From Acidobacteriota bacterium (GTDB lineage Bacteria > Acidobacteriota > Terriglobia > Acidiferrales > UBA7541): a stretch of 18,374 nt of DNA. The notes beneath the pieces were generated by a model, which was not told the origin of the DNA, searched no databases, and saw only the letters and a list, made by a program, of their open reading frames with translations. The stretch spans positions 1 to 18,374 of the forward strand of contig QHYO01000704.1 of NCBI GenBank assembly GCA_003224135.1, written 5' to 3'. This document shows, piece after piece, positions 1 through 7,426 of the stretch (its first letter is position 1; the number at the start of each line of letters is the position of its first letter). A program made the position numbers and the translations under genes.

Positions 1-39
1 CGAACGTTCAGCCTCTGTAAACCGCTTTAAGTCTGTTCA

Positions 40-79
40 AACGGGCGACCCGAGCAATTGGGCCGCCCGTTTTCTTTTT
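40..79 (+). terminator. Rho-independent terminator of an upstream unit
   Basis: The arms AACGGGCG (40-47) and CGCCCGTT (64-71) are perfect complements. An inner CCC/GGG pairing closes an 8-base loop, and a T-rich tract (TTTTCTTTTT, about 70-79) follows. This is a strong plus-strand intrinsic terminator. It ends a gene or RNA lying mostly left of the window; the 39 bases before it are too short to identify that gene. Confidence 0.85.
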
Positions 80-262
80 GCGCGAGCCGGAGCGCGCGCA
101 ACGGGCCTGAAGACACGCGAGTTGCTGTTTCCGCTACACCTATCCCATTGGTTCTATTGCTTCCTGCAGCGCTCGCTTTCACGATTGAGGGATACCAGGA
201 TTCATCGGGCCCGAACCGAGTCCCAGAATGGGATTCTTCGAAATGGCGAAGGAGCAGGACGC

Positions 263-1024
263 ATGAGCGCCGCAATCCTCAATCGGGAACAACTCGACAA
301 GCTGGAGCGCCGCGAACTGCAGCTGACAATCCTTTCCGTCGTCTTCGTTCTCGTCTTGGCTGGCGGCCTGGCCGCTTTCATGTACCCGTTGGTTTTCGTT
401 CACCCCGACGGCAACAGGTGGACGCTGCGTGTGGCATTCTTCGGGTTCTGCGCGCTGGTTGCTCTCTTCATCGGCTATTTTCTTGACCGGCAACGAACGG
501 TGCGGAAATTGAAGCAGCATCTGCTGGCGGAGGTTGAACGCAACGTCGCGCTCAAGCATCAGGCCAACATGGACCTGTTGGGGTCCATGCCCGACGCAAA
601 CCAGTTCTGGGACCGGCTGACGATGGAATTTCGCCGCTCCAAAACCATGCAGAAGACGCTTTCGCTTGTGCTGTTGAAAGTGAATAAGGGCAATGGCAAG
701 AGCCCCGATATGTCCGCGGTCGGGAGCGCTTGCGCAAAGGCGATGGCGCGCCGTCTGCGTCCCACTGATTCTATTTTTCGGCTTTCTCCTGATTTGTTTG
801 GCGTGGTGTTGCCAGAGACGGACTCCATGAACGGTAAACGCGTCGCTGTCCGCTTGCAGGAAGAGCTGCAAAACGCACGCACCGCTTTCGGCGTGATCTT
901 TGAGCTGAACGTCTACAATTATCCGGAGGATGTGGTGAGCGCGCACGAGATGGAAGATCTGGTGAAGTCGCTCCTGCCGGAGCAGCAAACCTGGGACGCT
1001 GGTGTTCCGGCGCTGGCCGAATAG
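263..1024 (+). CDS. Membrane protein with degenerate GGDEF-like domain
   Basis: This is a 253-residue inner-membrane protein. The start ATG at 263 is preceded by AAGGAG (249-254) with 8 bases spacing; the frame is open further upstream but lacks such a site. Two hydrophobic segments at about residues 21-47 and 57-75 form a hairpin around a short loop. A charged, probably helical linker (about 76-105) leads to a cytoplasmic domain. That domain keeps the outline of a diguanylate cyclase: 'MDLLGSMPDANQFWDRL' stands for the usual D-x-LTGL-x-NR-x-x-F, and 'LFGVVLPET' for the segment after the signature. The GG(D/E)EF loop itself reads SPDLF (175-179), so cyclase activity is not expected. A sensory or scaffolding role is possible, but the ligand is unknown. 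The transglycosylase gene follows after 92 bases on the same strand, so the two may be cotranscribed. Confidence 0.8.
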   Translation: MSAAILNREQLDKLERRELQLTILSVVFVLVLAGGLAAFMYPLVFVHPDGNRWTLRVAFFGFCALVALFIGYFLDRQRTVRKLKQHLLAEVERNVALKHQANMDLLGSMPDANQFWDRLTMEFRRSKTMQKTLSLVLLKVNKGNGKSPDMSAVGSACAKAMARRLRPTDSIFRLSPDLFGVVLPETDSMNGKRVAVRLQEELQNARTAFGVIFELNVYNYPEDVVSAHEMEDLVKSLLPEQQTWDAGVPALAE

Positions 1025-1025
1025 C

Positions 1026-1056
1026 CATTGGCGGGGAAACGGAGTATAGGCCAATG
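1026..1056 (+). repeat. Inverted repeat in the intergenic gap
   Basis: CATTGGC (1026-1032) and GCCAATG (1050-1056) are perfect complements separated by 17 bases, directly after the stop of the degenerate GGDEF gene. No T tract follows, so it is not an obvious intrinsic terminator. It could be an mRNA-stabilising hairpin, an operator, or chance. Confidence 0.35.
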
Positions 1057-1116
1057 CAGTACCGACGCTTCGCGAATCCATTGACCCGCAACCGGAAGGC
1101 TCCGTACCATCAATAA

Positions 1117-2931
1117 ATGCAGTCCTGCTACTCATTGTTGGTGATGGCCCTGATTTCGGCAGCGGGCGCAGGCTGCGACGACGCCGGACGAAGGCCCATC
1201 CAAGCCCGCCCTGCGGTTGAGCCGCTTGCGGCAACCTACACATCGGCAACGGCTACACCACCTGCCCCACAGCTCGGCACGACACAGGATAAGACGCAAC
1301 GTACCCTGCAGTTGGCTCCTTTGCCGCTATGGAGCCGGGACAGACAAGCTCCAACCTCGCTGCTTCCCGCGATTCCAGATGGCAGAAACCTGCTGATCGC
1401 CAGAGTGGAGGAGAAGTTTGCCTCCGGCGAAGCGAACTTCAAGGCCGGGCACCTCGACGCGGCGCGCCGCGATTTCAACGATGCCGTCGATTGGATGCTC
1501 GAGGCCGGCTACGACCCAAACAGCGATCCGAGGCTCGGCGAACTCTTTCACCGCGTTATCGACACCGTTTATACCTATGAGCTACAAGCGTTTCGCGCGG
1601 GCGACGGCTTTCAGGAAACACCAGCCGTTCCTGCACCGATTGACGAAGTTGCGGAAATGACGTTCCCCGTCGATCCTCGACTGAAGGATCGCGCCGAACA
1701 AGCCGCGAAGAACATTTCGCACGACCTGCCGCTCACCGTGAATGACGAAGTCTTGTCGTTTCTGAATTTTTTCCAGACGCCGCGTGGAAAGGCGATTGTC
1801 GAAACTGGCCTGCGGCGCTCCGGTCGTTATCGCGAAATGATTTCGCGCGTGCTCAAGGAAGAAGGCGTTCCACAGGACTTGATCTATCTGGCGCAGGCGG
1901 AAAGCGCATTTCAACCTCTGGCGCTGTCACGCGCCGGTGCTCGCGGCATCTGGCAATTCGTGCCCTGGCGTGGAAACGAGTATGGCCTGAAGCGTTCCTG
2001 GTGGGTCGATGAGCGCCAGGATCCAGAAAAAGCCACGCGCGCCGCCGCGCAGCATCTTCGTGATCTCTATGGTCTTTTCGGAGACTGGTATCTGGCGATG
2101 GCTGCATACAATTGCGGACCCGGCAACGTGCAAAAAGGCGTTGAGCGCACCGGCTATGCCGATTTCTGGGAGCTGTACCGCCGCAACGTTCTTCCGCGCG
2201 AGACCAAAAATTACGTCCCTATCATCGTTGCCCTGACGCTCATTGCGAAGGACGCCGCGCATTACGGCATTCGCACCGAACTCGAACAGCCGGTTCCGTC
2301 CGATCTCGTCAAACCCGGGCGTGCGATTGACCTGCGTCTCGTCGCCGAGACCATCGATGTGGATGTCGAGACGCTGCGCTCGCTGAATCCATCGCTGCTG
2401 CGCATGGCCACGCCGGATGATCCCTCCTTCGCGCTCCATTTGCCCAAAGGCACCGCGGAAAAGTTCTCCGGCGAAATCGCCGACATCCCCCCGGAAAAAT
2501 GGGTCAGCTGGCGGCGGCACCGGGTGGAAGCGGGCGAGACACTCACTTCGCTGGCCAAGAAGTACCACGTGACGGCGCCGGCCATCGCTGCTGCGAACAG
2601 CCTGGGCAGAAGCGATGTGCTGAGCCCTGGCGACAAGCTCATTATCCCGGCTTCGCAACCCGTGGGCGAAACCAAGAGCCGCCTGGTGCGCTACCGCGTG
2701 CGCAAGGGCGACACGCTTGGTGGAATCGCCGACCAGTTCAGCGTGAATCCAGAACAGCTTCGCAAATGGAACGGCCTGAAGACCGCCAGGGTCAGCCGGG
2801 GCATGGTTCTTCGCGTCTACACCATTGGCGGGGCTCCTGAAGCGGTACCGGTCCGGAAGCGTTCGACGAAGAAGACGAGCCCCGGCGTCAGCACCGCGTC
2901 CTCTTCCACGCGAACGCGGAAAACGCCCTGA
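1117..2931 (+). CDS. MltD-like membrane-bound lytic murein transglycosylase with two LysM domains
   Basis: This 604-residue periplasmic enzyme is expected to cleave the MurNAc-GlcNAc bond of peptidoglycan. The N-terminus (residues 1-20, ending SAAGAGC) looks like a lipoprotein signal with Cys20, though the lipobox is atypical and the n-region lacks positive charge. The SLT domain covers about residues 245-365. Glu262 in 'AQAESAF' is the likely catalytic acid, followed by 'GARGIWQF' and 'AMAAYNCGPGNV', which are hallmarks of the family. The stretch 'VPWRGNEYGL' replaces the more common MPxTGxxYGL. Two LysM peptidoglycan-binding repeats lie at about 468-512 and 524-570, and a basic Ser/Thr/Lys tail ends the protein. 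An in-frame TAA directly before ATG 1117 makes this the first possible ATG. No good ribosome-binding site precedes it; the nearest GGAAGG is 17 bases away, so ATG 1144 is an alternative. Confidence 0.9.
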   Translation: MQSCYSLLVMALISAAGAGCDDAGRRPIQARPAVEPLAATYTSATATPPAPQLGTTQDKTQRTLQLAPLPLWSRDRQAPTSLLPAIPDGRNLLIARVEEKFASGEANFKAGHLDAARRDFNDAVDWMLEAGYDPNSDPRLGELFHRVIDTVYTYELQAFRAGDGFQETPAVPAPIDEVAEMTFPVDPRLKDRAEQAAKNISHDLPLTVNDEVLSFLNFFQTPRGKAIVETGLRRSGRYREMISRVLKEEGVPQDLIYLAQAESAFQPLALSRAGARGIWQFVPWRGNEYGLKRSWWVDERQDPEKATRAAAQHLRDLYGLFGDWYLAMAAYNCGPGNVQKGVERTGYADFWELYRRNVLPRETKNYVPIIVALTLIAKDAAHYGIRTELEQPVPSDLVKPGRAIDLRLVAETIDVDVETLRSLNPSLLRMATPDDPSFALHLPKGTAEKFSGEIADIPPEKWVSWRRHRVEAGETLTSLAKKYHVTAPAIAAANSLGRSDVLSPGDKLIIPASQPVGETKSRLVRYRVRKGDTLGGIADQFSVNPEQLRKWNGLKTARVSRGMVLRVYTIGGAPEAVPVRKRSTKKTSPGVSTASSSTRTRKTP

Positions 2932-3038
2932 CGCCGCACTTTTCGCAGATTTCCCGCGCCTTTTATGCAATTGTTAGACGACGCTCCGGCAAATTCCGCG
3001 TGCCCGAAACCCTTCCCGCCTGCCCGCCGTCAGAATCC

Positions 3039-3067
3039 TTGACATTGCCCTCTGAATACGGTACGAA
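3039..3067 (+). promoter_or_regulatory. Candidate sigma70-type promoter for the small charged protein
   Basis: TTGACA (3039-3044) is a perfect -35 box. After 17 bases comes TACGAA (3062-3067), a weak -10 match. A start about 7 bases later would give a leader near 80 bases before ATG 3155. The gap 2932-3154 otherwise contains no recognisable gene. Confidence 0.5.
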
Positions 3068-3154
3068 CGCGAAAGTAGTTTGCTGGGCACGCAAGGGCTG
3101 CACACCGTGCTCCGCCCCGATACGTCGGGCTAGTTTCTCCCAGGGGAGGATGGA

Positions 3155-3484
3155 ATGGATTTAGAGAAGGATCATTTCGATGACGAGACGGAGCTGTCTC
3201 CGCTGGAAGAAGAGGATCTGGGCGGGGATTCCGATGAAATCGCCGACGCCGAAGAAGAGCTGATCGTGGCGGACGACGATTCGGACGAGGAAGAGGGTAC
3301 GCCTGCGGCGAAGCCAGCCGGAAAGGCAGCCGCGAAGAAGCCGGCAGCCCCGAAACCAGCAAAGAAACAGGCAGCTTCCAAAGTGAAGCCGAAAAAGGCT
3401 CTCAAGAAGAAGGCCGCCAAGCCAAAGAAAAAGGGCAAGCCCAAGAAGGCTGCCAAGACGACCAAGAAAAAGAAGAAGCGCTAA
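3155..3484 (+). CDS. Small charge-bipolar Lys/Ala/Pro-rich protein (histone H1-like tail)
   Basis: This 109-residue protein has two opposite halves. Residues 1-48 are strongly acidic, rich in Asp/Glu with runs such as EEED, DDDSDEEE and EEEL. Residues 52-109 are Ala/Pro/Lys repeats ending in a nearly pure Lys tract, like the tails of bacterial histone H1-like proteins. A clear GGGGAGG (3143-3149) precedes the ATG. No signal peptide, membrane segment or folded domain is visible. The basic half would suit DNA or RNA binding and the acidic half could self-mask it or recruit a partner; this is inference from composition. It has its own candidate promoter and terminator, so it is likely monocistronic and well expressed. 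The family is not one I can name. Confidence 0.75.
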   Translation: MDLEKDHFDDETELSPLEEEDLGGDSDEIADAEEELIVADDDSDEEEGTPAAKPAGKAAAKKPAAPKPAKKQAASKVKPKKALKKKAAKPKKKGKPKKAAKTTKKKKKR

Positions 3485-5021
3485 CCCTTCTCGAGCTTAC
3501 CGACTGGCCCGGCCACACGACCGGGCCAGTTCCATTTTCCTGCCGCAGGTTTCGGCAATCACTGCGGCGCGACCATCGGTAGGGTTCTGAATTGCCACTT
3601 CGCGCTCCCACAGATACCACGCGGTGATCGTAGCTCAACGTCACGTAGCACATGGAGCGAATGGCAATCGAGTCGTTGATCACAACTGGACGCTTTTCGA
3701 TCGCGCCCAACCCAATAATGCCGACATTGGGTTGGCTGATCACCGGCAAGCCAAACAAACCGCCGAACACGCCGGGATTGGTGATCGAGAACGTCCCTTC
3801 CTGCACTTCTTCCGGCCTTAGTTTTTTCGAACGCGCGCGTTCCGCGAGGTCATTCAATGTGCGCTGGATGCCCAAAATATTCTTTTCGTCGGCGTTTTTG
3901 ACTACCGGCACAATCAATCCCCAGTCGAGCGCCACCGCAATACCGACATTGATCTCCTTATGCAGCACCACGTTTGTTCCGTCGAGTGACGCGTTCAGCG
4001 TCGGAAACGCGCGCAGCCCGTTCACCGCCGCCTTCACGAAAAAGGGCATGAAGGTTAGCTTCGTCTCATAGCGCTCTTCAAATTCGGCCTTGGATTTCGC
4101 GCGCAGCGCAGCAACTTTCGTCATGTCGATTTCGTCGACCGAGTACACGTGCGGAGACACATGCACCGACGCTACCATATGCTCGGCAATCTTGGTCCGC
4201 ATCACCGAGAGCGGCTGCACCTCGTAATTGCCGAAGTAGAGTCGCTCGCGCGGAACAGCGAGTTGCAGCGCCGGAACATACTGCGTGCCATGCGCCGCGG
4301 GTCCGCCGCCAGCCAAAGGAGCCGGTGCCACCGGGGGTGGAGGAATTGTCGCGGGCCGCGACGATGGCGTCGCGACGGAAGCAGGCTCTGAATATGGGGC
4401 GGCTGTGCCGGTCGGTTGCGCGGTCAGATCTGCGCGCTGTCCGGCGGTCGCGGGCGCGGGCCCGCCACCTGCTATTACCGCCTCGATGTCCTGTTTGCTG
4501 ATTCGTCCGCCAGCGCCCGTACCGGACAGGCTCGTGAGATCGATCCCGTGTTCCTTCGCCATGCGGCGAACCAGCGGCGAACTGTGGATGCGCGCACCTT
4601 CCCTCGCGGGCGCGGCTGCTGCCCCAGGTGCGGCTTGTGGCGTGGGGACAGCAACCGGTCCTGGCCTTGCCGCTGGCGCTGGTGCCGGTGCAGCTGCTGG
4701 CTTCGGAGCTTCCGGCCTCGCGGCAGGCGCAGGCGTTACTGCGGGAGCAGAAGCTTCAGGAGCAGGAGTGGCAGCCGCTCCACTGGCTCCGTCAATGGTG
4801 GCCACGACCGTGTTGATGGGCACGGTCTGCCCTTCCTTCACCTTAATCTCTTTGAGTACTCCCGCGGACGGCGATGGAATTTCCGCGTCCACTTTGTCCG
4901 TTGAAATTTCAAACAGCGGCTCGTCGCGTTCGACTTTGTCGCCGGGCTTCTTCAGCCACTTGGTGATTGTCCCTTCAAAAATGCTTTCCCCCATCTGGGG
5001 CATTACGACATCAGCAGCCAT
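3402..5021 (-). CDS. Dihydrolipoamide acyltransferase (E2) of a 2-oxoacid dehydrogenase complex, aberrant C-terminus
   Basis: E2 is the core of the complex and transfers acyl groups from lipoyl-lysine to CoA. The ATG at 5021 is preceded by AGGAGA. The lipoyl domain spans residues 1-78 with Lys43 in 'STDKVDAEIPSP' as the lipoylation site. An Ala/Pro linker follows (79-140), then the E1/E3-binding domain (about 143-185, 'SSPLVRRMAKEHGIDL'), a second linker, and the catalytic domain from about 262, with 'FSITNPGVFGG' (411-421) and His466 in 'SYDHRVV'. After residue 469 the family pattern DHRxxDGA is lost: the sequence reads S-V-G-A-R-S and runs unrelated to E2 for 70 residues, through the opposing terminator and into the antisense of the neighbouring gene. 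The true coding end is therefore uncertain. Pyruvate is the likeliest substrate, but a branched-chain 2-oxoacid is not excluded. Confidence 0.85.
   Translation of the reverse strand: MAADVVMPQMGESIFEGTITKWLKKPGDKVERDEPLFEISTDKVDAEIPSPSAGVLKEIKVKEGQTVPINTVVATIDGASGAAATPAPEASAPAVTPAPAARPEAPKPAAAPAPAPAARPGPVAVPTPQAAPGAAAAPAREGARIHSSPLVRRMAKEHGIDLTSLSGTGAGGRISKQDIEAVIAGGGPAPATAGQRADLTAQPTGTAAPYSEPASVATPSSRPATIPPPPVAPAPLAGGGPAAHGTQYVPALQLAVPRERLYFGNYEVQPLSVMRTKIAEHMVASVHVSPHVYSVDEIDMTKVAALRAKSKAEFEERYETKLTFMPFFVKAAVNGLRAFPTLNASLDGTNVVLHKEINVGIAVALDWGLIVPVVKNADEKNILGIQRTLNDLAERARSKKLRPEEVQEGTFSITNPGVFGGLFGLPVISQPNVGIIGLGAIEKRPVVINDSIAIRSMCYVTLSYDHRVVSVGARSGNSEPYRWSRRSDCRNLRQENGTGPVVWPGQSVSSRRVSASSFSWSSWQPSWACPFSLAWRPSS
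3503..3538 (+). terminator. Rho-independent terminator after the small charged protein gene
   Basis: A perfect 10-bp stem, ACTGGCCCGG (3503-3512) with CCGGGCCAGT (3521-3530), encloses an 8-base loop and is followed by TCCATTTT. It lies 18 bases after the stop at 3484. The opposite strand lacks a T tract, so it should act mainly on the plus strand, although the minus-strand E2 frame as sequenced reads through it. Confidence 0.8.
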
Positions 5022-5065
5022 GTTGTCTCCTCTGACCTGCCACTACAAATTTCGAAGAATCCTTC

Positions 5066-6082
5066 TCAGTACTTTGCCAGCGTGCGCGCGGCGTGCAGGA
5101 CCTTCTCCTTATTCGGCAGAAAATATTCTTCGAGCGAAGGCGCATACGGCACGGGCGTATCCAAAGCTGTGACGCGCATCAATGGCCCGTCCAAATCGCC
5201 GAACGCGCCTTCACAGAGTATCGCCGCGATCTCTCCGGCAATGCCTCCGGTTTTTGTGTCTTCGTGTACCACCAGGCATTTGTTCGTTTTCCGCAACGAC
5301 GCCAGAATCGTTTCTTCGTCGAGAGGCAAGAGCGTGCGCAAATCAATTACTTCCGCGTGGATGCCTTCCCGTTCGAGCTCCGCCGCCGCTTCAAGAGAAG
5401 TATGCATCATCGCGGCGTAGGAAATGATCGTCAGGTGTTTCCCTTCACGCCGTACGACGGCTTTTCCAATCGGCACCGTGTAGTCTTCTGTCGGCAATTC
5501 TTCCTTGATACGCCGGTACAAGAATTTGTGCTCAAAGAACAGCACCGGATTGTTGTCGCGCACCGCCGCTTTCAACAGGCCCTTCGCGTCATACGGCGTC
5601 GAAGGATAAATCACCTTCAGCCCGGGCGTGTGCACGAAATACATTTCGGGATTAGCCGAGTGAAACGGTCCACCATGCACCCCGCCGCCGGAAGGCCCTC
5701 GGATGACGATCGGCGCAGGGGCATTCCAAAGGTAGTGCCCCTTGGCCACAAAATTCGTGATCTGGTTGAAGGCGCACACAATAAAATCGATGAACTGCAT
5801 CTCCGCGATGGGACGCAAGCCGAGGTAGCTCATCCCGCACGCCGCGCCAACAATCGCAGATTCGCTGATCGGCGTATCGATCACGCGCTCCCAGCCAAAT
5901 CGTTCGAGCAATCCTTCGCTGGTCTTGAACGCTCCGCCATAGACGCCAATATCTTCGCCGATCAGCACCACCGCTGGATCACGCTCCATCTCTTCATACA
6001 TGGCTTGCCTGATCGCCTCGAGGAAGGTGACCTGTGTTCCCAGCTCAGCTTGAGACCCGTTCGCCTTCCAGGCCGTTGTCAT
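5066..6082 (-). CDS. 2-oxoacid (pyruvate) dehydrogenase E1 beta subunit
   Basis: This 338-residue subunit pairs with E1 alpha in the alpha2beta2 thiamine-diphosphate enzyme that decarboxylates the 2-oxoacid and acylates the E2 lipoyl group. Family landmarks include 'LIGEDIGVYGGAF' (about 40-52), 'DTPISESAIVGAA' with Glu74 (the family Glu contacting the TPP aminopyrimidine), 'GGPFHSANPE' with His141, and 'PGLKVIYPSTPYDAKGLL'. The C-terminal transketolase-like domain is complete. The frame is open far upstream, but ATG 6082 fits the family N-terminus. It overlaps the E1 alpha stop by four bases (ATGA, 6079-6082), so the two are probably translationally coupled and made in equal amounts. The E2 gene follows after 44 bases. 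Confidence 0.93.
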   Translation of the reverse strand: MTTAWKANGSQAELGTQVTFLEAIRQAMYEEMERDPAVVLIGEDIGVYGGAFKTSEGLLERFGWERVIDTPISESAIVGAACGMSYLGLRPIAEMQFIDFIVCAFNQITNFVAKGHYLWNAPAPIVIRGPSGGGVHGGPFHSANPEMYFVHTPGLKVIYPSTPYDAKGLLKAAVRDNNPVLFFEHKFLYRRIKEELPTEDYTVPIGKAVVRREGKHLTIISYAAMMHTSLEAAAELEREGIHAEVIDLRTLLPLDEETILASLRKTNKCLVVHEDTKTGGIAGEIAAILCEGAFGDLDGPLMRVTALDTPVPYAPSLEEYFLPNKEKVLHAARTLAKY

Positions 6083-7380
6083 CGCCGTGCCTTTCTGGCC
6101 GACGATTTCCCGGAAACCACAGCAGGCTTTGCAGATTTCTTCGGCGTTGCTTTTGCACTCTTGGATTTCACAGGTCGCGGCTGCGCTGGAGGCCTGATCG
6201 TTTCCGCCACTGCTTCCGGTACTTCCGTATCTTTGCTCTGCTCCTCGTGCTTCTCGGTGTCGCCAAAATGAATCGGCGCGCTTCCGCCGCCGGAAGCTTT
6301 TCCGCTTCCAAATCCCTTCACTGTCCAGACTGCAGGCACACGCGACTTTGGTGGCGTTACTTCCGCGATGGGCCGCTCCCATTTCGGGGCAACTTTGTGG
6401 CAATCGTCGCCTGTGCAGTAGACGCCTTGCGCCGCGAATTCGGCCGGAGGTAGCGGCGAATTTTCCGCAAAATCGCGCTCCGCCGAGAGCAACGTCTCGA
6501 TTTTTTCGTCGATCTGTTTTTTGTTGTTTGCGTCCAGCAGTTTTTCGGCACTCAGGAATTTTTCGTACAACGCAATCGGATCACGCGCTTCCCAATACGC
6601 ACGCATTTCTTTCGGCACATACTCCGCCGGATCGTGCTGCGCGTGGCCGAGCCGCCGAAAGGTTTTTACCTCAATTAAAATTGGCCCTTCGCCGTTTCGC
6701 GCACGGTCCACCGCTTCCTTCGCGGTCGTATAAACCGCTACCACATCGTTGCCGTCCACTACGTAACTTGGAATCCCGTACGCCTTTGCGCGATCCGCAA
6801 GATTTTCAAGTGGTACTTGCCGCTTCACCGGTGTCGAATATGCCCACTGGTTATTTTCCAGCACCAGCACAAAGGGCGCTTGCTGCACCGCGGCAAAATT
6901 CATTCCCTCATGAAACACGCCGGTCGAGCTTCCACCGTCGCCAATCCACGTCATAGCCACAATTTTTTGCCCAAGATAACGGCCGGCGATCGCTACGCCG
7001 GTCATCACCGGAATCAAGTCGCCCAGCATCGAAATCGGCGAAACGATGTGCAGATTTTCCAAGTCGCCAAAATGACTCGTTCCGTCCTTGCCTTTGGTCG
7101 GCGAATCGTATTTCGCCATGTGCTGCATGAAGACGTCCCGCGGTGGAACTCCCTTGACCAGCAGCGCGCCGATATTGCGAATCATCGGCGCCAGCCAATC
7201 TTTTTTCTCGAGCGCGTACGCAGTCCCGACCGACACGGCTTCCTGCCCCAAACTCGAATACAGTCCGCCCACAATTTTGTTCTGGCGGAACAGCTTCACC
7301 ATGGTGTCTTCCACGGCGCGATTCAACCGCATGAAGTAGTACAGATCCAGATATTGCTGCCGCGTCAGAGCTTTCTTCAT
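6079..7380 (-). CDS. 2-oxoacid (pyruvate) dehydrogenase E1 alpha subunit with long C-terminal extension
   Basis: This is the thiamine-diphosphate-binding E1 alpha subunit, 433 residues against roughly 320-370 for typical relatives. The TPP/Mg motif is intact: GDG at 147-149 and the closing NN at 176-177. 'YSSLGQEAVSVG' (41-52) and 'RRLGHAQHDPAEY' (242-254) match the substrate-channel and loop regions of the family. The conserved fold ends near residue 310. Beyond it lies an extension containing 'VYCTGDDCHKVAPKW' (Cys322, Cys327, His328), a Gly/Ser stretch, an acidic patch and a Lys/Ala/Pro/Ser basic tail resembling a histone-like tail. The extension's role is unknown. The ATG at 7380 has only a modest purine-rich GGGG site before it. 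The gene lies 46 bases after lipB. Confidence 0.92.
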   Translation of the reverse strand: MKKALTRQQYLDLYYFMRLNRAVEDTMVKLFRQNKIVGGLYSSLGQEAVSVGTAYALEKKDWLAPMIRNIGALLVKGVPPRDVFMQHMAKYDSPTKGKDGTSHFGDLENLHIVSPISMLGDLIPVMTGVAIAGRYLGQKIVAMTWIGDGGSSTGVFHEGMNFAAVQQAPFVLVLENNQWAYSTPVKRQVPLENLADRAKAYGIPSYVVDGNDVVAVYTTAKEAVDRARNGEGPILIEVKTFRRLGHAQHDPAEYVPKEMRAYWEARDPIALYEKFLSAEKLLDANNKKQIDEKIETLLSAERDFAENSPLPPAEFAAQGVYCTGDDCHKVAPKWERPIAEVTPPKSRVPAVWTVKGFGSGKASGGGSAPIHFGDTEKHEEQSKDTEVPEAVAETIRPPAQPRPVKSKSAKATPKKSAKPAVVSGKSSARKARR

Positions 7381-7426
7381 TCGTACCCCAAATCCTGCAC
7401 TCCAGTCATCAGGAGCCTCGCGTGCG

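Noticed and set aside
179..1249. A 356-codon minus-strand open frame
   Set aside because: It is antisense to the degenerate GGDEF protein and the transglycosylase start, without family resemblance or a supported start.
1927..2970. A 347-codon minus-strand open frame
   Set aside because: It is antisense to the lytic transglycosylase, with Arg-rich composition typical of shadow frames and no domain signature.
4285..5172. A 295-codon Ala/Gly-rich plus-strand frame
   Set aside because: It is the antisense of the Ala/Pro linkers of E2; the low-complexity composition mirrors the linker codons.
5093..6271. A 392-codon plus-strand open frame
   Set aside because: It lies antisense to E1 beta and E1 alpha, whose family motifs are unmistakable. 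The plus frame has no recognisable motif and is a GC-driven shadow.
6082..6403. A 107-residue N-terminal extension of E1 beta suggested by the longest open frame
   Set aside because: It would lie wholly within the E1 alpha gene in another frame. The family N-terminus and the ATGA overlap support the start at 6082.
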